Shown: one piece after another, positions 34,251 to 45,222 of the stretch | How positions within the stretch are numbered: position 1 is the stretch's first letter | How the letters are laid out: every line of letters starts with the position of its first letter | Assembly (NCBI GenBank): GCA_944990035.1 | Contig: CALYLX010000055.1 | Coordinates: 124,001 to 188,000 of the forward strand | Reading direction: 5' to 3' | Origin: Clitopilus passeckerianus | Lineage: Eukaryota > Basidiomycota > Agaricomycetes > Agaricales > Entolomataceae | Length of the DNA stretch: 64,000 nt | Position numbers and translations under genes: made by a program | The notes under the pieces: generated by a model | What the model saw: only the letters and a program-made list of their open reading frames with translations | Databases searched by the model: none | Told to the model about the DNA's origin: nothing

Positions 34251-35507
34251 TTAGTAATAGGAACGCTGCCAGCTAAAATCGATGCACTTTTCGGCTGCAA
34301 TGGCCTTTGCTTGTTGTTGCGCAGGAGTAGCTGGGTCCACTGGCTCTTTACAGCCCAAAGAAATGTAGCTCCATCCACTGGACTTCAATGCCTCTACAAT
34401 TCCATCCGTTACAATTGACAATGCCCCCCGTACAATGAGAGCATCTTCTCGTTGGAGATCCGCATTCCTTCTCTTTCGGGCGATGCACTTGGTGCTGATG
34501 CAATCGGAGTTGTACAGGTTCAGGTTCTGGAGAGATGTAAGGTCGGCGATGAGGGAGTCAATGGCATATTCTTCATCTTCCGCCTTCGGAAAGGTGGAAC
34601 CTGTGATTTGTAGAAATCTTAGGGTCTCACGATTATGGTAGAGTCCGAGATGGAGGTCCTTGTTACTTGGGCCAGAAATATTACTTAGAATGACTTGCGT
34701 CAGTCGGGGTACTTTGCTCTCCCAGAAACGCCGGAATTGCGTCCCAGTCATCTGTCCGCCAATGGAGCGTATGGTAAGGTGACTAATACTGCACGTTAAA
34801 GGGCGATCGTCAACGTTATCGTTGGAGCATATTCCAGGGTGTTCGCTACGGAGGATGATTCAGCTTCGGCCCTTGGCAATGACTGATACGATGTACTCGC
34901 CAAACGTTATGGTCAAGCTAGCAAGGCGAGGCCATTTTTGAAGCAGTTGGAGAACATCTTCAACTCCAACAGGGCGGATGGCAGCCGGATCATCCTTACT
35001 CATAGTCAACACCATAGTGAGGTCCCCACATATGAGGACTCTGTTCAGCTTTGAAAGCGCCGATAGGTATCCTTCGCAGAGGGTAGAAGGAATGGGGTGT
35101 AAATCAAGTTGTACGATAGAGGTTGCGGTGGCGAGTATAGCATTCGCAGCCTTTAGTGCTTCGAATTTCTCTTCTTTGGACAGCTGTCTCCAACGTTCGC
35201 GCTGGGAGTAAAAGGTTAACGAAAACCCCGTCATCAGTAGCGCCCTTTCGGGCCGCAGTTGCAGACAACGAGCAACTGATATTATACAAGCCTCGTCTTC
35301 GAGTCGATCTTCCGTACTCAGGCAGCGATCAAACTTGGCGTGCAACCGAAAGAATAAGTCAAGGACGGGCGTCCACGCACGACTAATCGTTCCCAGCCGA
35401 AAGATTTCGCGTCGATATCCATAGGTGTGGCATTGGATAACTTCATTGGCAATGCGAATCAGAATGTTGGCTGGGAGAGCTATCGCTTTAAATCGAATTC
35501 GGTGCAT
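34251..35507 (-). pseudogene. F-box-like gene split by a single stop codon
   Basis: A single frame on the minus strand runs from ATG 35507 to 34251 with only one interruption, a TGA at 34860-34862. The N-terminal part carries an F-box: ALPANILIRIANEVIQ, then REIFRLGTISRAWTPVLDLFF. Leucine-rich segments follow on both sides of the stop (VEDVLQLLQKWPRLASLTIT before it, TSLQNLNLYNSDCISTK after it). No GT-AG intron of acceptable length removes the stop in frame. The two halves, about 215 and 200 codons, could be a truncated F-box protein plus a silent remainder. The upstream ATG at about 35565 in the same frame is also possible. Confidence 0.6.
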
Positions 35508-37505
35508 GGTGGGTTGGAAATGAAAGGAATGGACTGTAGCGCCGGGGTAGCCCAAATACATGGTTGCACGGGGCGTCGGAAGATCGTTACGATCAGCTAC
35601 CACCTTAGTTGTGCCTTCGAATGTGAGAAGTATGGTTCCCGTAGTATTCAGGGGATGCACTCGGTCATAAAGAATCTGAGAGTGCCTTTTCAAGGTGTCG
35701 TTACAGAACAAATACGGTTGCAAGTGGGCATATTTCCAGTTTCCGCCGATTTTGGAAAGACTGAGTGCAAGGGTCAATGTATCACCCTCTGTAATTGTCG
35801 GTGTGGAACAGAATTGTTTTCTCCGAATATCAAGATACGTATTCCTGAGGGAAATTTGGATGTTTGGAGAATCTTTGTGTTCAAAGTCCTCTTCACCAGA
35901 CTAGATATGATGAGAGGGTGCTAATCACCATTATGAGGTATAGTATATCCCACCATGTCAGAATCTTGCCGCTTAGAATCATCCTTGACGATGACGAGCC
36001 TAATCTTCGACCATTCCAGTTGGCTTGCCGAGCTTGGCAAAAATGTTACCAAAATCTGGAAGACATGGCACCCGTGGCTTTTTCTGGGGCCCGCATACTT
36101 ATGGAAGGTGAACCAGTATTTTGGTTGTGTCATGTATAGGTGTGAGGGAGAAGCAGATTGTATATGTGAAGTTGACCCAGATATGAAAGGCTTTGGAAAA
36201 GCTGTTGCCAGTGATCAAAGCGCCTTGTGATGGCGGATTTGCTGTCGATCTTATCTGATTATGTTGGTGCTTTCCTGATCAAATCAACTTCCGAGTCAAG
36301 GGCTGTAGTTGAACCAAATTTCACCAGTACTTCTCACTTCAAAATAGGTGGACTAGGATTAATTTACATACCGTTGGTAAGTAACACTCTGTTGTATCCA
36401 AGTAGGTTGTTAGGCTTGAAGACCCCCCCAAGTCGGACTACTGTCAAGAATATATATCGCCTGGAGGTGTATGGTATGTCGGAAATTTCCTGGCGAGAAT
36501 CTAACCGATTATAACCGATTATAATCTTACTAATCAAGGAGGCCCATTAAAATCCGAATTAACGGTTGATGACGACGGTTATAATCCAGATCATAATCCA
36601 ACGAGTTCTATCCCCATTTGGACAGACCTGCTGAGGATTGTCGGCTCGCCCTTACGCGCGTCAGACCTGTTGCAGGCGACGCGTTCGTATGCACATAGGT
36701 AGTGCCTTTGCTCGTGTCTCCAGCCACGCGCTCGTACGTACTTAAGAAAACAATTTGAGGCCATATGGAATGGTCAAAATCATGCAACGATGGCAGAATT
36801 GGACTTTTATTTCTGAGCATTACCAAAAGAGGTATACGAAGTTGCTTATAAATCCGGCGCGTCAGTGGCCAATGGACCTAACGACGGCCGCCAACGTGGC
36901 AATCACCTCCTTTCCGTTAGAATCCGGTCCTATCGCTCTCCCTGGGTTGTAATCCGGTCGGCTGATTCTGATTGGATTCTAATATGGGTTTTAATCTCGG
37001 ACCGATTTTAATCTCAATTTGGTTTTTCCGACATAGGAGGACAGCCAGTGGAAGTATGGGATGATGCGCTTCATAATCGCCTTGAGCAGACACCTGACCG
37101 CCGCTCCCCAAAATGAGCCGCTTGCCGCAAGTCAACGCTGGGGGTTCCCGGGGACGGCTGATTGGAGGGATGACGTATCAAAGAGATTGAAAGGATCCGG
37201 CAACAGTGGCTCAAGCGCTCACGACGGATATGGGATGCCAGCCCTTGCGAACTCCAATCCACTCATCAAATTTGACCTGCAATGAATTGCTCCCAAGATT
37301 CCATCCCTTTTCGAAGCGACGGCAGAGACGGCGTCATATCAGGAGTTCCATCCGCAATGCTCACTCGTCTTGAAGGGACGAGACGTTCGCTTGGACTTGT
37401 GCAAGGACAATCGGTTCGTGAATACACCTTAAGGTCAGCATCGTACTCTCTATTGCAACGAGGTGGTACACTCTCAAACTATTGTCTTCTGCCTGATGTA
37501 ACCGT
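35508..37505. other. Gene-poor stretch with AT-rich repeats
   Basis: Only short frames without motifs are found between the split F-box gene and the secreted Asn/Gly-rich gene. The part at 36498-37030 holds repeated AATCCGGT/ACCGATTATA-type words (listed separately). The rest shows nothing I can name. Confidence 0.4.
36498..37030. repeat. Degenerate repeat patch of TAACCGATTATA / TAATCCGGT words
   Basis: Near 36499 the word TAACCGATTATA occurs twice in tandem and continues into ATAATC. Related words recur: GGTTATAATCC near 36580, TAGAATCCGGTCC near 36918, TTGTAATCCGGTCGG near 36946 and GGACCGATTTTAATC near 36997. The two ends are loosely inverted relative to each other (AACCGATTATAA against the reverse of the right end, AACCAAATTGAGATTAAAAT). 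It may be the remnant of a small non-autonomous element, but terminal repeats and target-site duplication are not clear. Confidence 0.35.
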
Positions 37506-38578
37506 CTACATGTTTCTGAAGAAGCGTGAGAACCTCCTCCGTTTTTCTTGGCCGACACCTTTGTCGCTGGCGTTTGCAGCCGTCTTGCCCTTGGCGTCGG
37601 TGGTTGCATCCTATAGGTACGGTTAGCGATATTTCGAAGAATACAAAGCAATGAAAACTCACAGTTGCAGTGGGATCCGCATTGTTATTGGTTCCAGCCT
37701 CAGGATTAATCATGCCATCGTTGGTTATGCCAGTGTTGTCACCGCCGTTGGCATTCCCATTAGCATTCCCACCAGCATTGGCATTGCCCTCAGCGTTCTT
37801 ATTTGCCCCACCAGCGTTCGCGTTGCCATTGGCATTCTTGTTCGCGCCACCATGACCTTTGCCTTTCTTGTGACCATGCCCGTTCGCATTGCCATTCCCG
37901 TTTCCGGCAGCAGTCGAAGTGCCATTGGTCGCTCCGGTAGCAGTGCTAGGCGCAGCAGTCTAACGAGAGGTCAGGATATCAGTATCATCAACCGGACGAA
38001 TGCATCGGGTTGGAGACGTACGACTGTGACCGTAGTAGGAGGAGCGCAAGCAGTGCTATTACCAGTGTCAGTTGAAGTGCCGTTGGTGTTTGCGCCAGTA
38101 TCTGTCGAGGTGCCATTGGTGTTGCCGGTGCTTGTTGGGTCAATTACAGTGCCATCCGTCTCGCCAGTGTTGGTGTCGGTGTCGGTACCATTTCCTGCGG
38201 CCCCAGTCTTCAGATGTTTATCAGTAGTATTTTAGGGATATGAATGGCGAGGACATACTGTATCGGTGACAGTGGGTATAGCCGCACTCGAAACTACAGT
38301 TCCAGATGGAATCTGACAGAGTGCTTTAGTATTCGTGGACAACGTAACATTACAGGGTCTGCTCACCGCTACCGTGTTGTTGGCACCAGTGTTGTCGCCA
38401 GTAACAGACCCATCGTTCTGACCGTTCTTGTTTCCGCGAACCTTGGAGACACAATGAGTGAGCGTATCCATTGGAGTGAAGATTATGGACTTACATCGAA
38501 GCGATACGGGGCAGCCAGTGCCACATTAGCGAAGAGAGCCGCCAAAAGAGGTGCGAAGGCGATGTTCTTCAGCAACAT
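37506..38578 (-). CDS. Secreted Asn/Gly/Thr-rich repetitive protein with basic C-terminus
   Basis: Six exons can be chained from ATG 38578 to a stop at 37506-37508. Residues 1-23 form a signal peptide (MLLKNIAFAPLLAALFANVA followed by LAAP). The mature chain is low-complexity. It has Asp/Asn/Thr/Gly repeats (the unit TNGTSTDTGAN occurs twice, then TNGTSTAAGN), then Asn/Ala/Gly/Lys repeats built from units such as GGANKNANGNANA. There is a single late Cys in TACAPPTTV. The last exon makes a basic end, EKRRRFSRFFRNM. Introns have GTAAGT, GTGAGC, GTATGT, GTACGT and GTGAGT donors. A TATA-like CTATATAG lies at 38785-38792 on the upstream side. Function is unknown; a cell-wall or extracellular matrix role is an inference from composition, and N-glycosylation sequons (N-G-T) are frequent. 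Confidence 0.7.
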
Positions 38579-40651
38579 GGTTATTAAGAAGTGTATAAAA
38601 AAGAGGGTTTTGGTGAAAGTCAGAGCCCGGAAAGGTAGAAAGAGACGAAGAAGATGCAAGAGAGAGTGCAAAGAGTCGATCGCTAGCGAACGACAAGAAA
38701 GAAAGGCGAAGAGAACTGTAAAAAGAGAAAAGGGAGACTGAAGAAAGAACGAGATGCTGACGGGCCCTAGAGATTCCTCCACATCTATATAGTGTTCGAA
38801 AGCTGCCAAGAGAGAGTATTTTAGATATTGGAGTCCGAAATTGGAGGATGGCAACGAAAAGCATCTTTTTCAAACATGTGCGGCCAATGGAACCTTCGAA
38901 GCTTCCATAAATTCATAGCATGCACCATATACGGCGAGAATCATTGCAAATCATAGTTCGTTGCCAGAAATTTTGTTCGTCGGTCGGGAGGCATAACGAG
39001 GGCTCGAGCAAAATCAACTATGGGTCGTAATGGGACCCTTGAATACAATGATCAGGCGCACCAACTGGATCATAGCGTTGCTGGCTGGGCTCCAGTCGCT
39101 GTGGTGTGTTGCCTCTTCGTGAACGCCGCAAGTGGGGTGAAGAGAATCGAAGGCGAATGTCGCATTGTCTGTTGCGAGTAGTACTCCACCAGCTTGTGTA
39201 GTTTTAGGGTCTTTACAGGCTGCACAAAGAGGGGATGGAGTTTCTGCCAAGCCTATAATAGAACAAGCAGCCGGCGAATGTCACTCCATTCCCAAGGATA
39301 CAGAGGGTTTTCAACGCTCTGAAGCGCGATTTGAGAAAACTTGGAATAGCAGATTATATTGAGAAGTAGTCAATCCATCCACAATGCAAAAGTCTATAGA
39401 ATGGCCTAGTGCCTGACCCATCAATGGCGCAAGAGGGGAGGCAAATGAGGTTATGTGGGGTTTTGATAATGAACCCTGGTCTTCATGATTTAAATATATT
39501 GAGAACTTTGGAGGCGCCAAGGGCGGCGAAGAGTCTGTTGCATTCGCGGTTCAGTGGTGGATGTGAACAAGGATTGAATGGAGAACTTTGCCGACCATTG
39601 GTAACGGCAGTCCGGCAGAGCTTGCCCGTGAGAGTTACTGGAACTGAAGCGATCCCGTCTTGACTCAGGACAAACGGTCGTCGCTGGGACACAGATGCCT
39701 GCTAGCACGAGTGTATGGCAGTCTTTAGCTTCTCTCTTCGACTCTTCTGGGTGAAACGGCCCGACCTTGGGAGGTTTCAGACGCATCTCAGCGCGGCACA
39801 CGCGACAATCTCGATAACCATGGCGAAAGTACACTCAACGTACCTTGAATCAGAATGAAACGCTTAAATGTCCGGAGAACCCGGGTGACAACTACTCGAG
39901 GAAGCTTAACGTGAAAGAACTTCAGGGACCAGGCGCCATCTAGTTCTTTCACAGACGCATGGGACTACGTCTAAAATGGTAAAGAACCTGCCTGCCTCAT
40001 CTGGTAATATGTCCTGGCCCTCCTAACCCATTGTTGCTGGCCTTTGAAGGTAACGTTGGTTAGCGTGTTGTTTTGAACTCTTGATAACCTTCTTTCCAGC
40101 CCTTGACCAGTAGGCGCGTCGCTATCATCTCAGAATGACATCGACCGCATCCACTTCGACGTAGATCATCAGCTTCCCACTCTGGCCCCCATCTCGGATA
40201 CTCGTTTCCCGGCTTGCTTCTCAGGCGCGTCAGAGGTCAACACATGCCCTCCTCGAAGTGGCGGAGCCGTCAAAAATGCTTGTGCCTCTGGAGGCGCCAG
40301 TCCACCGACTCAGGATGACGCATTTTTTCGTGCTTTCGCCCCTTTCATAGTGCAGAGAAACTCTTTCAGCCTCTTCCTCCCGGTATCGTACCTGGACATC
40401 CACCAGTTATCAACCATCGATGGAGATCTCTGTCAAGGGAAATAAGCGCGACGCGTTCTGCACCTTCGGATGATCCCATCACGCCATTGCTTGAGCAGAT
40501 GATTCCATTTCGCTGTTCACACCGTTCATATATCTCCATATCGCGGTGTTTTCGGCTGTTATGAGGCAGCAGAGAAGTTTTGGTTTAAAGCCCTCGTCGG
40601 AGCGTGGCTCCAGGTTGCCCGTTCGCCCCCTTGAGCGCTACTTTTGACGCA
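38579..40651. other. 2.1-kb region without a supported gene
   Basis: On the minus strand, frames at 39014-39250, 39311-39520 and 39483-39834 have some protein-like composition with several Cys (for example PLCAACKDPKTTQ and NPCSHPPLNRECNRLFAAL). I could not join them into a gene. The part from about 39850 to 40651 looks like the promoter of the MFS transporter. Confidence 0.35.
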
Positions 40652-42805
40652 ATGTCCTCGCACGAGAAGGAGAAACAGGATAGCCTCGGCGAGACCAATG
40701 TCGAGGAAATTCATGCCCAAACGGAGACTGTATTCACCGAAGACGCTCTCGATCCGGTATACCAAGCAAAGGCCCGAATTCTGAACGATGCTATCCAAGA
40801 AATTGGAATGGGCAAATACCAATGGTAAGTTCGACCCAGTATATTATCTCGAACTGATTTTCATTGCCCCTCATAGGTGGCTTTTCGTCGTCACAGGCTT
40901 CGGATGGTTGGCGTAAGTTCATATCATCAGGAATTCAACTTCAGTTCAGAGCCTAATTCTCAATTCGTCGAAAGTGATAACGTGTGGCCAGTGAGTAACG
41001 TTATCGAACTTTTTTGAGCTTGGGTTCTGATGGAACGACGCCATAGGTGGTTACTGGTTTGATCCTATCTCCAGTGGTGAACGAGTTCCAATTCGAAGGT
41101 CCTTTCTTGAAACTGGGTCAAAATATCGGATTACTTGTCGGCGCTTTGTTCTGGGGTGTGGGTTCTGATATCTGGGGACGAAGGCGAGTAAAAGAACCTA
41201 CACCTTCTCTTTCATAACTAAATTGGTGACCTGGTTATTTTAGGCCATCCTTCAACACAACACTGCTGATCAATGCTGTCTTTGGTATTGCTGCCGGTGG
41301 CTCCAACAATTATATCACCCTTTCCGCTCTCGCTGCCGTCTGGTCCATTGGTGTTGGCGGAAATCTTCCTGTTGACTCTGCAATTTTCCTGGGTAGGTTC
41401 TCGGTCTATGTTTTCAAGGAAGTCTCCCGACACTCACGCGATACGACCAGAATTCTGCCCGGCATCGCATCAATACCTCCTCACTGTGCTCTCCATCTGG
41501 TGGGCATTCGGACAGCTCTTTGCATCCCTGGTCAGTTATTATGTCTACTCGAGATGATATCCTGTTCTGAGGCAAATACATATCCCATAGCTCGCCTGGC
41601 CACTCATTGCCAACTATTCCTGTGCCATTGACAGCCCCTGCCCTCGTTCCTCCAACCAAGGATGGAGATACTTCCTTTTCCTTATGGGAGGCCTCATGTT
41701 CGTCCTATGGGCTATCCGTTTCTTTATCTTCAAACTCCACGAGAGTCCCAAGTACCTCATGGGACGCGGAAGAGACGACTTGGCGGTTGATATCGTTCAC
41801 AAAGTTGCTGCCTTCAATGGCACTACAAGCACCCTCTCTCTCGAACATCTTCAAGCCGTCGAGAGACTCGACGAGAAGAAGATGGAAACGAATGCTGCTG
41901 CTGCCGTCAAGAGGAAGCTTAGTGCGTTTAGCGGTAACCACGTTAAGAGCCTGTTCGCTACGAGGAAATTGGCTTGGTCGACCTCCTTGCTTATCATCCT
42001 TTGGGGTATGCAAGATTCCTTTCTTAACCCGAGTGTGAGTTGACTCAAAGCCCTTGATAGCCTTCATTGGTCTGGCATTCCCTTTGTACAACGCTTTCGT
42101 GACATACTAGTAAGTGGCGTCGCTTTTGCTCATTGTCCCATCTCACGTTTCGTTCAGCTTGGCCACTCGAGGCGCTGATTTCGGAGATGGCTCTGTTTAC
42201 ATCACCTATCGCAACGTAAGGAATGCAACGCTCTTCAACCTATACTTATCCTCATTCCCATCTAGCAAGTAATTTTGAGTGTGATTGGTGTCCCCGGAGC
42301 ACTGCTCGCAGGATGGATGGTGGAACTACCCATTCTTGGTCGACGTGGAACTCTCGCAATTTCTACTGGTAGGCCTTGTGACGCATTTCTGCTCGGTTGC
42401 TTGCTCACGAACTTCTAGTTCTGACTGGCGTTTTCATCCTGGTCTCAACGACTGCCCGTACCTCTGACGCTCTCCTCGGCTGGAACTGCGCCTACAGCTT
42501 CACCAGTAACGTCATGTACGGCGTCTTGTACGCTGTGACTCCCGAACTCTTCCCTACAAAAGATAGAGGAACTGGAAACGCTATTTGTTCCAGCGCCAAT
42601 CGTGTTTTCGGTATAATGGTACGTCTAATCGAAGAACCTCCTCTCCTTGTCTTACTTATGCCTCTCCGCACAGTCACCAATTATTGCCCTCTACGCTGAT
42701 CTCACCTCTTCGGTACCTATCTTTATTGCAGGCGCCATATTTGTTGCGTCTGGATTCATCGCATTGCTTCTGCCGTTCGAATCGCGCGGCCGCGCTTCTC
42801 TCTAA
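40652..42805 (+). CDS. MFS transporter, SV2/SVOP-like or carboxylate/sugar type
   Basis: About ten short-intron exons encode a 12-span permease starting at ATG 40652. The cytosolic N-terminus (MSSHEKEKQDSLGETN) leads to WLFVVTGFGWLADNVWP and VVTGLILSPVVNEFQF. The MFS signature between spans 2 and 3 reads GALFWGVGSDIWGRR. Other family blocks are LHESPKYLMGRGRDD after span 6, the mirrored VELPILGRRGTL in the second half, and PELFPTKDRGTGNAICSSAN before the last spans. The chain ends FESRGRASL. These blocks fit the branch of MFS proteins annotated as SVOP-like or metabolite:H+ symporters. The substrate cannot be read from sequence. It sits in a membrane, probably the plasma membrane. Some internal splice borders are approximate. 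Confidence 0.85.
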
Positions 42806-42940
42806 TTTATATACGACCTATAACGAGTTTTTTAAGAGTTTTTTAACCTTGATGTACATCTTTGAATGAAACGACCTTGCGAACCTTCTCACTGCCCACC
42901 TGAAACAGCGCCTTATTTAGTCTTTTGAAATCTCTGACAT

Positions 42941-43027
42941 GCCCGCCTAGCTCAATCGGATAGAGCGTCAGACTCTTAAGATTAGGAGGGCATCTGAAGG
43001 CTGCGAGTTCGACCCTCGCGGTGGGCT
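42941..43027 (+). tRNA. tRNA-Lys(CTT) with 13-nt intron, second copy
   Basis: The mature sequence is identical to the copy at 8598. Anticodon CTT is at 42975-42977 and the intron at 42979-42991. The only difference across 87 bases is the first intron base (A here, T there). The flanks share only a few bases on each side (GACAT before, ACTT after), so this is a dispersed, not tandem, duplicate. Confidence 0.93.
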
Positions 43028-43736
43028 ACTTGTTTTCATTTTGGCTTTTGATTCGAGGAATCCTCGCAGAACTTGTTAAGGAACTATCAGCAGGGTGCCT
43101 GAAGATACATACTTGTTTGACGTTTCGCCGTGCCACGCTCCCGTATCCTCTTGACAATCGTTCAACATCCCAGCAAGCCAGGAACCTCAGGAAGGGGTGA
43201 GGTGGGATGGGCCTTGCTAGTTGGAAACTGATGGCCCCTTCATCCACGCCAAGGCATTCTTTGGATATTTGGATAGAGTTGTGATGGGGCATTTCCGTTG
43301 TGGCTGCCGAGCCTCGGGGCGATACCTTTTCGAAAGCTGGAATGGAACTACCTGCAGCTGCATTGGAACAACGGGAAGTAACAGGAGATAACGAATGCGC
43401 AAGCAAATTCCCATCTCTTCGAATTCCAAATCTGTTTCATGAGAAGTGTGTACGACTCCCCTGTACTGTACTGTAGATTGATACAATCAATATATTCTAA
43501 CCTTTCCTCCATCGCTTTGGCTACTTCTAACCTATCAAGCTAACTTTGCGGTAGTAGTTCCGTGGATCTTGGGAATAAAAACATTCAAGTCTGTCTGGGC
43601 AATGTTGACTTATACGATTCGAAATTGTCAAATAGATGTGATTATATGGTTATCGTAGATCCTCCACGGGGGCCGACCCAGGATCCACCGCAAGACATCA
43701 CCATAGTTTAGACTTTCTGTGCTGGGTAGTGTCTAC
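43028..43736. other. Gap after the second tRNA-Lys gene
   Basis: A 126-codon minus-strand frame (43026-43406) starts inside the tRNA flank and carries no motif. I see no supported gene; the stretch probably includes the 3' end of the kinase-like gene. Confidence 0.35.
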
Positions 43737-44861
43737 CTAGTAAGCATGATTCATATGGTGGCCTTGTTGGGAAGATTGTGCATCTCGGGATTCTTGAGTA
43801 TATATTCGATCTGGGTGAACTGTAAGCACTGATAGTTGACGATGAAGCCCGCTCACGTTTGATTTGATGTTGGTAGGTAAATTCTGTAGTGTATACGATA
43901 TTGCTCGAATGAAAGGCATTTGGCCAGGCCCTTCAAAGCGTCCGAACATCCAAGGTATCAAACGCGTCCAAGACGACGGGTATCTTGCCTTTCCTGCATA
44001 CACCATGGCGTTTGCGTACTCGAACCAGTCGGGATAAACTCCAGCTATCCCCCAATCAATAACCCATAGCTGGCCATCGCGACCGAGAAGTAGATTGCGC
44101 ATGTGAAGATCCTGATGAACTATTGTCAGAGATCTAGTGTCGTCGAAGGGCTGTACTTTGTCCAGATCAGAAGGAAATGGGAGCCGTTTGGCCAGCTTCG
44201 TGTATTGCATAAGTCGCATCCATAAGAGCCGATCAGCGTACCACTGGGAAAGCTCCGAATACGAACTGAACTGGTCCACGCCCTCTTGCGAGAAGAGGTG
44301 GCCTTCACAGGCATCCGGTGAGTCACTAAGAGGTCCTGGGACAGAGAATTGATGACGGGCCCCTAGCTGGCGAAGTTGATATACATAATAGCGGAGTGTA
44401 GCAGCGACTCGGATTTTCATCCACCAGCTGAGGTCCTTCCATATATCAGCCAGTACTCTGCCTTCAATGTGCTGCATGACAATGACTGGGCCTTGTCCCC
44501 TGCCGGTGCAGTCGGAGGAGATGAATCGTTGATGAAAAGGCACCGGGATGGTCGTTTCCCGCCGAACTAATTCGGCAATTGTCATCTCGAATTCTTCGGC
44601 ATTGATTTTGAGGACTGAGTCTTCGCAGATGCACACAATTCTGCCTTTGAACCAGCCGTCTGAGCCCAGTCTAGGCTTTGTTCTCTTCAATTCCATAATC
44701 TCTGGTACGGTGAGTGTTGAGCTGGATAACGGGACAGGCTGCATGAAACGTCTGTCAGATTTTAGAGTAAACGGCAGGTAGAAGTCAAGAGATACCGAGG
44801 AATTCCCTCCCTTACAGAGCGTGAAGGGGTAGATGAGGGCCATTATCAGCGGTTCCAGCAT
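43737..44861 (-). CDS. APH-family (aminoglycoside phosphotransferase-like) kinase
   Basis: The frame from ATG 44861 to 43737 encodes about 374 residues. The phosphotransferase core is clear: VIVMQHIEGRVLADIWKDLS (hinge region), the catalytic loop IVHQDLHMRNLLLG with Asp and Asn, and the metal-binding DWG in LWVIDWGIAGVYPDWFEYAN. Such fungal APH-like proteins phosphorylate unknown small molecules or are inactive; they are not evidence of drug resistance. The first 40 residues are hydrophobic (LIMALIYPFTL). Near the end, a 37-base GTGAGC...TTACAG segment could be spliced out in frame and would give a different C-terminus, but it is shorter than other introns here, so the unspliced end is reported. 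Confidence 0.75.
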   Translation of the reverse strand: MLEPLIMALIYPFTLCKGGNSSVSLDFYLPFTLKSDRRFMQPVPLSSSTLTVPEIMELKRTKPRLGSDGWFKGRIVCICEDSVLKINAEEFEMTIAELVRRETTIPVPFHQRFISSDCTGRGQGPVIVMQHIEGRVLADIWKDLSWWMKIRVAATLRYYVYQLRQLGARHQFSVPGPLSDSPDACEGHLFSQEGVDQFSSYSELSQWYADRLLWMRLMQYTKLAKRLPFPSDLDKVQPFDDTRSLTIVHQDLHMRNLLLGRDGQLWVIDWGIAGVYPDWFEYANAMVYAGKARYPSSWTRLIPWMFGRFEGPGQMPFIRAISYTLQNLPTNIKSNVSGLHRQLSVLTVHPDRIYTQESRDAQSSQQGHHMNHAY

Positions 44862-45222
44862 GGTCTCTTGGAGAGGATTCAAGTATCTGGGAGGTGTTGG
44901 TCGCAAGTTATTTGTTGGCACTGGTAATGATCGACTGGTCGGCTCAAAACCTATTCAACACACTGAATGCAGTGCCAGTTGCTGTCTCGGCTTACGCTTT
45001 GAATGTGAACGCGAACGTTTGAGAAGGACTCACAACTTGGTACAAACATACCATTACAGACCTACAGCGATCTAGTTTTCTACGCCACTGGGCTACGCAA
45101 AACTAGCAACTTCAAGGATCCCTTCCGAATAAACAGCATATCTATTAGTTTGGCATGGAGTGGGATAGATGCATAGACGTTATGAAAGATGGACAAAGAA
45201 TATCACTAGATGCTACTAAATG
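44862..45222. promoter_or_regulatory. Upstream region of the kinase-like gene
   Basis: The 361 bases separate two minus-strand genes. I see no gene and no clear core promoter motif. Confidence 0.35.

Noticed and set aside
36251..36260. TTATCTGATT, another full Sre-type GATA site
   Set aside because: It lies in gene-poor DNA; chance expectation covers it.
38244..38741. 165-codon basic plus-strand frame
   Set aside because: It is antisense to the signal-peptide exon and 5' region of the secreted Asn/Gly-rich gene; the Lys/Arg tail comes from A/G-rich 5' UTR.
43737..44861. Antibiotic-resistance reading of the APH-like gene
   Set aside because: Fungal APH-fold genes are common and have no known link to drug resistance; only the fold is supported.
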